Shown: piece by piece, positions 26,178-38,882 of the stretch | Layout: the number at the start of each line of letters is the position of its first letter | How positions within the stretch are numbered: position 1 is the first letter of the stretch | From: Lepturacanthus savala | Lineage: Eukaryota > Chordata > Actinopteri > Scombriformes > Trichiuridae | Assembly: GCA_030544235.1 (NCBI GenBank) | Contig: CM060470.1 | Location: forward strand, 26,501,098 to 26,565,097 | Length of the DNA: 64,000 nucleotides | Direction: 5' to 3' | Notes under the pieces: generated by a model | The model's input: only the letters and a program-made list of their open reading frames with translations | Told to the model about the DNA's origin: nothing | The model's database searches: none | Translations under genes and position numbers: made by a program

Positions 26178-26701
26178 ACCATGTGCATAAAACTGTTTAA
26201 ACAGGGGTCAAGGGAACAATAAACCTCTTGCATCTTCCTCTCTCGTGGAGCAGGCCCGGTTTCAACTGTTCCTCCGGTGTGGAGCTTTGCTTTAAAAGGA
26301 CCCAGTGGCTGTGACAGTGGGTCCAGTTGGGCGGATTCACCCGACAGGAGAAGAACGTCATTAAGTGACCTACTAATACCCAGCTGCATATGTCAATAAC
26401 GCGCCTAGCGCTTATTAAAGCTGTTACTGTGTGGAACCATTTACAGAGAGGCGCGCGGTGACTGCATGTGCTGCCGCTGCTTAATGAGCTGTGATAATCA
26501 CTAGAAAGTAAACGAAGACAAAGGGTTTTTTTTCCCCAAAAAACTCTGCATTTCCATCCGTGCGTTTTAATCTGCAACAAATCCCATTTACCCAGTCAAC
26601 ATCGCTGCATCTCTCTCTGCCCGGCTCCGTGCGCGTCCTGCACAAAGCAGCAAAATGCAGAAGTGTATATGAGATCCTGCGGAGGGCGAACAAAGCCTTA
26701 C

Positions 26702-26990
26702 CTAAAAACTGTGTCGGTTCTGGTCCTCAGTGGATGCTGCCGCCGCCGCCGCCGCCGCTGCTGCTGCTGCTGTCCGGCCGCCGGGCCATTTTCCTCCCGT
26801 TCGCCTTGTTGCACAAGGAGCATGCGGCTCGGTGCGACTCTCAGTTCGCCGCGAAGATACCCACTACTACGCTAAGCGGAGCGGAGAGGTTGTGTTGTCT
26901 GTCACATTGTTGCTGGCCTCTTTTCTTTTTTTCCCCCTCTCGCATCCAGAGAGGCGAGATTGGGGGGCGGAGTCATCTGAGGGTTGGCTT
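26702..26990 (-). other. st6gal2: Candidate first (noncoding) exon of st6gal2; 5' boundary approximate
   Basis: A GC-rich, CpG-rich block on the minus strand ends in a GTAAGG donor (CCTTAC on plus at 26696-26701). It is the only strong CpG island in the window and lies upstream of the st6gal2 coding exon in transcription order. Splicing it to the 9088 acceptor would give a 17.6-kb first intron. The segment contains an upstream ORF at 26727-26789. The transcription start is not defined by the sequence; 26990 is a guess based on where GC content falls. It could instead belong to an unrelated noncoding transcript. Confidence 0.45.
26727..26789 (-). CDS. Upstream ORF (20 codons) in the candidate st6gal2 first exon
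   Basis: On the minus strand, ATG at 26789 with A at -3 and G at +4 (a strong initiation context) opens a 20-residue frame ending at TGA 26727. It reads M-A-R-R-P-D, then five Ser, six Gly, then S-I-H. The Ser and Gly runs come from AGC and GGC trinucleotide repeats. If the exon is transcribed, this could reduce or regulate translation of the main frame. This is a sequence observation; no function is demonstrated. Confidence 0.35.
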   Translation of the reverse strand: MARRPDSSSSSGGGGGGSIH

Positions 26991-28375
26991 TTGTGGGCCG
27001 AGAGAAGGAAAGGACGAAGGAAAGGAGGGAGGAAAGGAGGTATAAAAGGTATATTCATAATAAATATGAAACATCCCCCCTTCATGAATTAGTTGTTCTT
27101 TCGTTTTCCTGCGTTTGAATGTTCGAGCTCTTCTGCAGAATAATGTATGTGCAGAGACACTTGAAGGTTGTTGTCACCTTCATAGCTAAAAGTTTCTACA
27201 ATTTGGAGGGGCGGGGCCTACGAGCACGATTTCGATTTCAAGTTCAATTTATTTATTTTAAGTCTGAGGGGAATCTGGGCCTCTCTGCTTAGGCCGCTGC
27301 CCCCCGCGAAGCGGCCTGGAGCAGCTGTAGAGAATGATTTTAAAAATGTCCACCTGAAACAGCACTTCAAAAGAAACAAACAAAACATTGGCAGGAATTT
27401 GATTGGACCATTGGAAGAAGTGGGCGTGTCCTACCATGTGCAGGAAGAATCAGGCAGCTGATGATGTTTTATCATGGAAAACCATGATTCGACTTGATTG
27501 ACAGGTGGAAGTAATAACACTATTTGTTGATGCTTTGGGCAAGATGAGGAGTGTCCCATGAAATGTTTTTACTGGAAGAAAACATTATTAAATTTTAATC
27601 TGATTTTGATATGACAAATACAAAACACACCAGGAATGTGGTCTTAAATGAATTGAAGTATATTTTTTTATTTCAAAAAGACTTTATTCATTATTAAATA
27701 GTATGCAAGATTATAGACACAGGCTAATTTCCATCTGTACTCCCTCGGCAGGTTGATGACAGAGTAAAATACAGTCAAACATTAATTTCACAATATCACA
27801 CTTTAATTAAGACGCATGAAGGAAAAACAATAAGTCCAGACTCTAGTCACACATTACACTGTAGCTGACAGGGCCGCACACAATAATACACTCGAGATTA
27901 AAAAGAGAGATGGTGGCTTGGTGGCTTGTCTGAGACAAGCCATGAGCTGTAGATAAAGTGCTAAAGGAGCAGGTGTTAATGTGCTTAAGTGTTAAATTTA
28001 TGATATGAGTTTAGAGTCAATCCTGGTCCAACATTCAACCTACACAAGTGCAATGTGAAAACATGAAGCATGATCCGAAACAGAACATGGCTGCCGAGTC
28101 CAACATGCTCCAGTCTTACAGCACACAAGGTCCATTTATCCTGCTCCCCCCTGCTAGTGTTCTCTACCACTTTGCTGCTGATGCCACTTGAACAATGATT
28201 TAAATCAGACAATGTAGAAAAACAAACATCAATATTCGCTGACCACTTTTCAACCTGGATTGAAAGTCAGAGATTGAATTTCCTCAGACATGGACACCAT
28301 GCAAAGCAGATATTCCCTACAGAGATCTCAACTCAGCCTTGGCTAGAAACTTTAGATGCAACACATCTGTAACCT

Positions 28376-28530
28376 TTTACAATGTATTTGCAACAACTCT
28401 GTTTCTGTTTCCTCCTGTTATAACATTTTATCCATATTTAAGTGCTATATCATGTTAATATCCCTTAATGCTTTGGCAATATCTTTTTTGCAACATTCAT
28501 GCCAATAAAGCAAAATTGAATTTAACTAAA
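28376..28530 (+). mobile_element. Probable LINE 3' UTR tail
   Basis: CATGTTAATATCCCTTAATGCTTTGGCAATATCTTTTTTGCAAC is followed by ATGCCAATAAAGC and an AATTGAATTTAA tail. This matches my recollection of L1-like 3' ends in fish. No coding part is present. Confidence 0.4.
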
Positions 28531-28619
28531 TTAATCTCTTTTATGGCAGCCATATTGCCATGAAATAGTAGGGTAAACACAGCTGTTACAGATGACACTA
28601 AAGACCCCAGTTAAATATT

Positions 28620-28990
28620 AAAATCTTTGTGATTTATTTCTGTGATTTATTTATAGTCCAAAAGCCCCAACACAGTCGGCCTTCTCACACACTAACTTTG
28701 AAAAACTCTATTAGCTGCCCCTCCCATCCATGGCGACTATTTTGATTGGCCTAGCGCTGTAGGAAATGTGATGCCTTCAGAGAACTGGGGTCAGTCAGAG
28801 GAACAGAAGCCAAATAAAGCACTCAGCCAGGAGGAGGCAGCTACATGGATCCACAGTCACTTCCTATTAACTCTCACTCCTGCTGTGACATCACAACCAG
28901 ACGCCATTTCTAAATGACTCATGTTCAGTCAAGGTTCTTTAAAAATGCAGAGGAGGCCAAACCACAAGAAAGTGAATGGTCTTATATCAG
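28620..28990. mobile_element. MITE-like repeat, copy 1 of a pair
   Basis: Shares an ordered series of blocks with 45385-45715: GATTGGCCTAGCGCTGT, CCTTCAGAGAACTGG, AGGAACAGAAG and CCATTTCTAAATGACTCATGTTCAG. No coding content. The boundaries are approximate. Confidence 0.5.
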
Positions 28991-29894
28991 AGTTGTGTCG
29001 TCACAACATCAGAGACTTAAATATTTACATATAAGCACTGAAGTATACGTTTTTTTTATTTTTTTTTTTCCAAAATCACCCCCTTAGGTTCCATTTTGTT
29101 CAGGTCAAATAGAGTTCAGGAGCTGCTACTGTGCTGGTTGGGTCAATATGGAGGCCTTGCTGCAATAAATGAAACAGAACCTTAATTAGTATTATTAGTA
29201 ACACCTGTGTTTACCTACTATTTTATGTCAATATGGCCAATGTAAAAAGGTCTATTGAGAGAGAGAGGGAGAGAGAGAGGCGGAGAGGGGGAGAGCTCCT
29301 CTGATGTGTTATTATTATACTGTGTTAGGATCAGCCAGTGTAATGCGGGTTCTGCATTTGTGTGCTGCTCTCTTAATTGCCTCATCAGTAAATGTCAAAT
29401 GTTGAAATGGCTCTGCCATCTAGATTTATTTATTAATTTGTCCTCAATCAGATGCAGGCGCTGCTACTGCATGCTGCAATTACTGCTGAAAAGCCAAACG
29501 TGCCAATGAATAATAAATCACAACACAAAGACCAGCTGTCCGTGAACCCTAAAGCCAACTTCAAAGTGAAATGGCATGGTGTTTACAGTGATGGTGGTTA
29601 CTGTGACCACTGCAGCCCTTGAAGGACACTTAGATGCTTTCTCAGAGAGCAGAAAAGCACATTTACAGTGGTGGAAACAAGCAGGAAGCTTGTTTAAACG
29701 AGTCATTTGTATAGTTTTTCCAGTAGGTACATTTTATTTAAATGGATTTAAACCTGTTTTCTCTGTTTGTTTGTTTTTTGTATTGCCAAAATTATCATTA
29801 GCATTGGCTTATCACAGTTAATGATGAGCTGTAAAACAATGGTTCAAACTGTTGAAATCATCATGTAGCTGATTGGCAAAAGGACCCTTTCTCC

Positions 29895-30260
29895 CATGCT
29901 TTATAATAACTTATAATATGTTTATTTATATAGCACCTTTCTTAACAAGGTTATAACGTGCCTTTTAAAAATAAAACAGCAATTACAACCAACAGTAACA
30001 CAGTAACAGCATATAAAATCAGTTAAAATATACATATTATAGATATAAACAAGATCAAGCCATCTTAAGTCAAGTCAAGGATACTAGGGAAAAGGCTTGT
30101 CTAAGTCTGGTCACCTTTAATCACAAGCTGTGATCTAGGAACAACTAGTAGAGCTACATATACTGATCTAAGAGAATGCCTGCGCACATAGAAGGTCGGT
30201 AGTTCTAATAAATAAGTTGGAGCTAGACCATTACTTTCAATTTAATCAATAAACATTTTA
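29895..30260 (+). repeat. Possible interspersed repeat (TTTATTTATATAGCACCTTTC family)
   Basis: The opening GTTTATTTATATAGCACCTTTC, then repeated AACAGCAATTACAACC-like runs and GTTCTAATAAATAAGTTGGAGC, recall a frequent fish dispersed repeat. No ends or coding frame can be defined and only one copy is in this window. Confidence 0.3.
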
Positions 30261-33026
30261 AATCAATGTGGAATAAGAATTGCATCCAGTGTAATTCACC
30301 TAAAACAGAAGTAATGTGTTTGTGTTTCTTTTGCTATTTGGAGTCGGTGGAGGAAGCTCAGACTGATACCAGCATAAAGTGCAGAATTTTAAGTATTACC
30401 TTTAGAGGAGACGCTAGAGCATGCAGTTCCAAAAGTGACTGCTGTAAACACTCCTTACAACTTCTACAGATCTATTTAAATAACCTGCTCCGTCTTCATA
30501 TTTGTGGTACCCTCTAATCTTTGTTTTATTTTCTTGGCTGCAATTATCAATGTAATTATTCTTATCTTATCTTACTTTCTGTGCTGAATCTTATTTTATC
30601 CCAGTATACAGCTTTGCTATGTTCATCTTATCTTGCTTATACTTTTTAACTTGTATAATAGCATTTCTACTTTTTAGAGTTAGGGTTATATATCGTATTG
30701 TGTATTCTGTCTTTTACTATTGTTTTTTTTATCTCATTATTATCCAATAGCATTATCATACCATTGGTGCAATATCTTCTTGTGTCACATCATTAAATTG
30801 GCTTGCAAAACTATATAGAGCAGTTGAAATACTATGTAGATGTAAATGTCCCTCAGGCAAGTTTATCTTAAACTTGGTAAATGCACAGGGTAACTTGCTA
30901 GCATTAGGTTCAGCTGCACCTTCTGAAATATTATCAATTCTGGTTCCAAAAATACATTTGAATGTCTTGGACCTTGGAAAACAAAGGGTGACATCACAAT
31001 GACTACATTCATTATTTTTTACACTTTGCGGGTGGAAAAACCTGCTAAAGACACATGCATATGGCTCAGGAAATCAGCAATTCACAATGTTGCCTCGGAA
31101 AAATATCGGCTCTGTGTGGCGCACATGCTGCTCCCTTCAAAGTGAAACTCAATAATGGGGCGTGTGAAGGCAGATGACTTACCTGAACTCAGTAGTCTAG
31201 AGCTCAGTAGTGGAGATTGTGACTGAAAAGAGGAATGTGAGTGGGCTGTGGGAAGTGTGTTTCTGCCTCAGAGCATTATGTAAAGACCTCTGTACAGAAA
31301 TGTCTCCTACAGTCATCCCAGCAGCCCCCCAGCAGGTCAGCAGCCCTTTGTTGAACACCTGACTCAGGTGCTTATCATCATTCTCCAGGTGCATGTCAGT
31401 CAGCCCAACTTCATCATACTGCTGCCTTTGTAGTGCAAGAAAAAAGGAATTTCACTATGAGGGGGAAAGGTGTGTAACTAAGTGTTAAGTCAGAAATGGA
31501 GGATATGTGTGTGGTATGTGCATGAACAAGCATTTAGCACAGATGCAAAGCTGTTTCCCTTGATAATGGTTGATCAGCATAATCTTTGCTAAGTTCCGGT
31601 CCCCTATCAGACCAATGTTACCTTCCTATCCATGTCTATGGCCCTGTGTATGCCTATTAGTGTCCATCCTGAGTGATCCAACCACAAGTGGTGTGTACAG
31701 ACCCAAGACACAATGAGGACAAATTCAGATCTGACTGCTCAAACAACATTCAGAGGTTTGAACGACCAGTGACATCAGCAGACTAGGCAGGAAGTGCTGC
31801 TGCCTCCCAGTCTGGACACTCCATCCACCGCTGTGTGCAACTTGAGAGAAAGAGAAATGAATGACAGAGGAGAAAGACCGCAACTTCACGAGTGTTGGTG
31901 TACATACATACATACAGGAAATATGGTAATAAGCGTAGTTCCTTTTTTAGTTAGGCACAATGTATGTTTCACAGGGACAGATTTGACCGTGACACTGCTT
32001 TAGTTGTGCGCGCATGCTTGCAGGCTCTCATTCAACAAGGCAGCAAGTAGCAGCATGCAGAGAGCAGTCAGTCATCGTGGCAAGCGTGGAGCAACCACCA
32101 CAACCAATGGTGACTTTTGAGGGATGGAGGTATTCCCATTATTTTGAACTGATTACTAATAAGAATTTGACCAAGGTGTACACTGCACCCTGGGTCAAAA
32201 CCTTTGTCTACTGCCGTAAACTTGACAGCTAACCTCATGAAGCATTTGAGAGCAAAACATGCTAACATAAAGCTTTTAGCTCAAGATCCCTGTGAAAATA
32301 ATGACACGTGCAGCATTTTTATAATAAAGAAACACCTGTTATGTCGTCCATATTAGATCTTTCTGTAGGCCATACACTTTAAGGAAATGAGATGGGGTTT
32401 TGCCTAAATTCGAGCACTATAAAAGTGATGTAAAGGTAATGAGTAGGATAAAAAGTTATTTTTCACAGAGGATAACTACATAAAGTAAGGGTTTACTTAC
32501 TTTAATAAGTAAAAAGTAACCAGCAAACACTACTAACACTTACTAAAAGTAACTTCCCCAACACTGGACAACACTTACAGTAACACTCTAAGTGCAATGC
32601 CCTTGAGTCCAAGTTGAATGGAAATACTGTTACTTGTTCATTTGCATATAGAGGGAGGAAGTAAGATCAGATCACAAGTGGTCACTTGCAACACATTTAG
32701 ACGTGTGTTAAAGCCAGATGTTAACAGTTCCTATGTGGAACAGGTTGAGACATGTTGCCCAGTGGGGAATTCAGTCTGATTGGAGGTGGGAATGTTGTGC
32801 CTTTATTTATTTCTTGTTGTCTTGTGTAAAAGGTGCAAACACAGAATAGGGGCAGAGTTGTTCTGCCATTAGGCAGTAATCTTAATTTTTCTTTTTCCTC
32901 TGTACGGACACATATCTGAACTGCCTGTTCCAATTAAATCTTCCAATTAAACGTTGCTCATTATATATATTTTATAGTATCTATTCTTTCTTTTTTATTA
33001 AAACTTCATTTTAAATTCTTCTACAG

Positions 33027-33031
<5 letters not shown>

Positions 33032-33081
<50 letters not shown>
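33032..33081. repeat. (AT)n microsatellite, about 50 bp
   Basis: Pure AT dinucleotides in an AT-rich neighbourhood. Confidence 0.97.
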
Positions 33082-33084
<3 letters not shown>

Positions 33085-36000
33085 ATTTTGCATTTTGGAT
33101 TGCATTTAAAATCAGAACTCCAGCAGCAGCTCTCATCATCACTACATGTATAATTATCATTGAGACTGTGATTTAGATAAAACCATAAAGCTTGCTGCCG
33201 CTGTTAAAATCCTATCTAAACATGTGGCCATCTTGCTGATCTACCTCACTTTGTTGTTCCTTTCAACTAATTGTGGGCATTAGTAACACACAAGAGTGTG
33301 ACGGTTTCCATGGTGATTCACTGATATGCTCGGGTGTTTCAAGCCTTAAATATCCTGGTCATTTCATGCCATCTGTTTCTCCTAAACGCAATATCTCAAC
33401 TGATTTGGAAATGATGTGAGTCAACAAATCATAACAGGTCTGCCGACTTAATGGGCTCATTCACATCAGTAAAATGCTGGTGCACATGTTCGATGAAGGA
33501 TTGACGAATCCAACGATGAGACTTTTGAGAGCTTAACCCATAATGGCTCTTAATAGATGAAGGCAATTATACCAGGTGGCTATAATAATTTGGTGGGTTT
33601 GATGAGCTGCTCTCTGTTGTCTGCCATAGGAATAAGAAGGCAAATGATCAGCTGATGAGAGGTGAAAAGGTTTTTTTTTTTTCAAATACCAACATCTTAT
33701 TGAAACCCCTTTTACAATTTGTTAGACACATTATTTACTTGCATGTTTGGAATTACCTGAAACAGAAAGCATACTAGCAGCTTTGTGATGCTGTTCTTAG
33801 GCACAGCTGTGCTTTGATCTTAATATGTTATATAACATACTCCCAAACAAGTTAACCTTCTAATGTATAGACAGTTTTCCATGTTCACCATCTTACTTTA
33901 CATGTCAGTATGCTTATATTTGCTGATTGGCACTAAACACAAAGGGCCTGGTTGCCTAACATTCCAAATAAAGGGTACAATATTGCATGTGCATTCCCTA
34001 TGCACAGATGGTGTGTGTGTGGTTGATGGATGTTTTGTGGGTGTTTGACTAAAATTAAAGTAATGTCAACATGGTGGAGACAGCAGTATTTAAATGAGGG
34101 TTTTGCATGTACAACAAAAAAAAGCCTATTTGCGAGAACGTTGATACTGGTGTAAATGTGTTTTTGAGAATGAGTTTGCATGGCTAAACACATTTAGAAA
34201 GGATTGACACTGAGTACTTAATTTGGTAAAAAATGTGTTTTGAATTTTGAAAGTGATTCCATTCATCTGTTTTTCAATAAATGTTGATTTCTTTGTCTTT
34301 GCCATGGGGACAATCCTGCAGCCACTACTGGAAGCAGATTATTCTAATCTACAGTTGCATCTTTAATCAAGGTGCTTCTCTGCGTTAAATATTGAAATAA
34401 AATAACATTTTCTTTCATTGTTCCTATATGTATCCTTGCTACAATACTGGAGGCTGTTTGTACGCAAGTACATAGGGCTGATTGCACCCTTGAAACATGA
34501 AATACAGAGTCTCCACTGCAGAAATTATGTTTGCAGGTTTATCAGATCACATTGTGTGTGTTATACTAATATATTTACATTTTCTTCACCTAGTTTTTTG
34601 CACACTAGCATGTAAATGCTTGTATTGTAATGCATGTATTATTTGAGTGTGATGGAATTAGAAATAATGACGCTAGCAGACAGGCAGGAGAGGCCATTTC
34701 TGCCACACATTCTATCGTTTTATTTAGAGTCATACAAGTCCCGTGAGGGTTTTGGTTGTCAGATAAAGATGTAATTTTTGCCTTTTGTAAGTGTCTGGTA
34801 TTAAATATGTTATAATTTCTACCTGCCAATATACCAATGTTGGTATTATAATCTCATTAAAAAAACATGAACTCTCAGAACCATTAGTGCAAAGTCGTTT
34901 TCCTATTTGGTGAACCGAGGGAATTCAGACTAAAACTGGTGGAATTATTTAAAAGGCTGTTTTATGAATGAACTAAAAGATAAAATAATATATCAACAAA
35001 AGGGTACAGGTATAATGTTATAGTGACACATAATGTAATAGGGACACTTCTTATACTGGTTTGAGTGCTATTTTACAAAATGTTGAAATAAGGGCGTCTC
35101 CTTCCACAAGACAATTTGGTCACTTAATATAGTATTGCATTATTATTGTTGTGAGAGAGGTCTTCTTCTAGGGTTAAGTGATTCATGCAAAACATGGTTA
35201 TTACAGCTGCACACACCTTTAGATACACTTTTAGTAGTTATTATCCAACTACCATGCAAAACAAAATCAAACATGCGAGGGCAGGCAAAAGCTGAACTAC
35301 ATGAGGGCTGGGAGTGGTGAATGAAAAATTAAGAAGTTAAGTGAAGTAGCACTAAAACCTCACCAGAAATGTAGAAAATGTTCGAAATCAAGCCTTGGGC
35401 TGAGGAAAGGATGTGAAAAATTAAAAACATACAGTGGCTTACGCTCCATTGTCCATATATGTGAACATTCAAACACCTACAAGAACCACTATGAAAAATA
35501 GAAGGATGCTCCACAGCCTGGGCGAGGAGGAAACTGGTAAAGACAAACCGGAAACAGCACAACCAAAGCCCCTGTATGAAATAATTTTGCATCCACTAAA
35601 AGAACAGACTAACAGAATAGACCAGGCCATGATAGAGGTGTTGATGTAACAGCTTCACCGGCTAATTTCCACATTTATTTCAGCGTGTAACAGCGCTGGG
35701 CGAACTCATGACGGGTGGGAACAATGCAGGAAAAAAACAGCATTATTACAAGAGCAGACAGGTGACATCCACATATTATATGTACATATAACACAGACCT
35801 CCTGGTGCTCTCCAACAAGCAGCCATATACCAGCCCAGTCTCCAAAGGGAAACTTGATAGTTTACGTTTCTCTAAAGTTTCACTTTTCTTAGCAGTAGGA
35901 GTAGTTGTTGTTTCTTGAGTTAATAAAAAAATGCAGGAAGACAGAGATTGACATTTGTATTGTTATGTTGAGTATTGATTCACCTACAGGCAACACTTAG

Positions 36001-37949
36001 TCAGCTGAGATAATTTAAACACAAGTAGCATTTATAATCAGTGATCAATAACTCTTCACCTGATACTTTGAATTTGTAAATTTGAATAAATGCTTATAAA
36101 ATAGTGCAGATATAATTAAACCGCTTCCAGGAATTAATATTACATATATGACATTTTTTCTCTTTATCCATTCTTCACACATCTTACAACTGTTGTCCAT
36201 GACACCACTACCTGACACTACAAGAGAGGATCATCAATAGCCTAATGATGATGGGTGTTTTCCTTGCCCTTTATGAGCAGATACAACACAAACACTTCAA
36301 TTCATTGCAGCTGAGTCTCTACCAGAGTGACTCACAGATACATTTGTCCTAAAACAATCTGCATAACCTAATTTGGGGTTTTTGTTAAAAGAGAGGAACT
36401 GGAGAAAGCTCACATAGAGTTTCAAAAACAGCCAGCAAACCTGAGCTCTTCAAAGAATCTGCTGAATCGACAAATCTGAAAACAATAGCTTTGCATTTTT
36501 CTTCAGACAAAGAAAACTGAGCTTTTGGAAAACTATCATGTAAACATGATCAAGGTCTTATCGGCATTAAATTAACTGTTTAGGGTCACACATTTTTAAG
36601 ATGCAAATATTGATATTTTCTCTTAAATTTTGTCAACTTTATGATCATAAAAAAAATTAATACACAATCTGGTGACAACTTTTAAATTATAAGATCAGAT
36701 GCATGAAAACATAATCTACTGTAGGTGAGATGGAATAATAGTTTAATCAGCTGACTTAGAAGAGTTACTGAGTTTCATTCATCTTAAAGACACATAGTAG
36801 TGACTCTATTATTCAGTACGAAAGACACATTCCATCCACTCAGAAAGACTGCATGATCTCCAAAACATACTAAATGGATAATTAACTAACGAATTGTGTC
36901 AGAGAGTGTCAGAAAATTGTGCAAAAAATAACTTAAAATAAGAGACGACATGATCAAATACCTGGTTTTGTTCAACTAACAATCGGAACCCCAAAGGTGC
37001 TCAGTTCATTCTATTATTTTATAAGACCAGAGGAAACTAAATCCTCTGATTTGAGAAGCAATTTAGCGGTTATCAAATGTCAGCACTAAAGAGATTCACC
37101 CATTTCCCTATTGCTTTAATGTGTTTCTATGTGCAGAGATTCTGCAGAAAATGGAATTCCTACTGTACTGTATATCCACAGTGTTTAGATCCTGCCAACA
37201 GCTGTCACTTGCTGCTATATTCATTATGCTGCTGTTTTCACAGAACGGTTGGACTCCCTGGGGTGTCCCTGAGATATCTTCATACTGTACCTGTCACATC
37301 CTGGGAGACGGCAGCCTACGACAATGGCAATCTCCATCAGCTCAGCTTTTATCAGTTTTAGTTCTCTCTCTCTGTCTCTCTCTTTCTTTCACTCTGTGTG
37401 TCTCCCTGTGTGTGTCTTTCTCTCTTTCTTTGTGCCCTGGGCATCATGCTTGTTTCCCTCTGTTTCGTGCCTCATCATAGTATTTCCTGCTTAAGCCTCA
37501 AACTTTTCAAACAACAATTATATTCCTTTCCTCTATATCTGATGGTGTGAGATTACAATCTTAACCATGCTGATGTCACATTAATGCAAGTCCTTGGAAA
37601 ACTCCTGTCATCCCATGACAACATTACTGACTCTGTATGTATCTTTCGACTGATCCAGTTTACATTAACTTAAACAATAGGCTCTGTCTCTCTATTGTAT
37701 TTTCTGTCTCTTCTTGTAATCTGCCTGTTATCTGACTGATGTAAGCTGGGGGATATAGGCCTATCTTTAATAATTACATGTTGTTGGTGAGATAAGGTGT
37801 CCTTAGCATAAGGTGTCCTTGGAAAATCGTCCAAACCTACATTATCATATTCAGAAAAACAATAGAAGTCGTGTCATGTGGATTAAGCCTAAGTATGAGT
37901 TTAAATTGTGCGTTCGTAGTAGAGCACATATCGGCCATGAGAATCGAAG

Positions 37950-37952
<3 letters not shown>

Positions 37953-37998
<46 letters not shown>
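37953..37998. repeat. (TC)n microsatellite, about 46 bp
   Basis: Pure TC run. A further TC-rich but imperfect stretch lies at 37365-37430. Confidence 0.96.
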
Positions 37999-38002
<4 letters not shown>

Positions 38003-38807
38003 TCCAAGTCTCATTTGGTCTAACTGGAAAAGACAAGAATAAGGGAGGGCGCTTTAAAAGCATCACATACCCAGGCAGTCTCGGCTCTGTCTGGTCCTCC
38101 ATTATACCGCTGTGCCTGCCTCGTGCTAGCTTGGAAACTAGGTTGTTTCCATAGCAACCAAATATTTGATAGACAGGTCTATGTATGATGGCCGGTCCGC
38201 TGTAAAAGCTTCCACCCTCTGTTGTCCTCCAAAAAAGGATGAGCACTTAGCACGTCTGCGTCTCTACATGTTAATTATATTCAGTGCATGCACTCTGGTG
38301 CTTTCACTGTCAGCCAACTGTAAAAATGAAACAATTGCCATTACAGCCCACTCTCATTCAGCATGTCTACTTTTAGGTACAAACGCCTACATTGCACACA
38401 TCAAACTAGTAACGATAAAGATTTGGCTCTGATGTGTGAAATTTGGCTCATGTGCAAAATTTCGCATCATCCTATGAGACAGCAAACAGAAAAACAAACT
38501 CAAAGCATGATGATTTAAACATGGCAGCCTGTTTTCCTGAATCCTTTTGCAATATGCATAAGTCATAATTAATGTACTGTGTGGCATTACCACAGTGTGC
38601 AACAGATCCTCTCTAACTCTGCCTTGATAGACACTGCTATTATAGACCATTGACATGACTAATCTTTTGTATAGTACCGGGGATGGACTCAACAGGGGCA
38701 ACCCTCTTGAGGCACATTTTTCGGGGTTTGTTTTATCTACCCCAGAGGACGGATAAAACATCATATTGCCCTCTGGCCAAATTATTGTCCAATTATTGGC
38801 CAAATGA

Positions 38808-38882
38808 CCTTCCAGTGACAAAACATGATAAAATGCCCTCTAGGGTGCCCTTCCAGTGACAAACATGATGAAATGCTCTCAT
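38808..38882. repeat. Local tandem duplication, 41-bp period
   Basis: CCTTCCAGTGACAAAACATG (38808) recurs as CCTTCCAGTGACAAACATG at 38849, both followed by AT(A/G)AAATG(C)(C/T)CTC. There are two copies with a few differences. Confidence 0.8.

Larger units (their letters stand above)
26440..27060. promoter_or_regulatory. CpG-island promoter region, probably of st6gal2
   Basis: This is the most GC- and CpG-rich stretch of the window, in sharp contrast to the AT-rich flanks. It includes GCC/GCT trinucleotide runs at 26738-26771, many CG dinucleotides, and a purine-rich GGAAA tract near 27003-27035. A TATAAAA-like sequence near 27041 reads on the plus strand, so it is not an obvious TATA box for the minus-strand gene. 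Open frames crossing this block on both strands look like by-products of GC richness rather than genes. Confidence 0.5.

Noticed and set aside
26560..27092. Plus-strand frames of 161 and 120 residues over the CpG island
   Set aside because: High GC removes stop codons in all frames. No splice context or recognisable domain is present, and the minus strand has the better exon signal.
38387..38821. Minus-strand 144-residue frame
   Set aside because: No domain, no splice context, and it partly covers a local tandem duplication.
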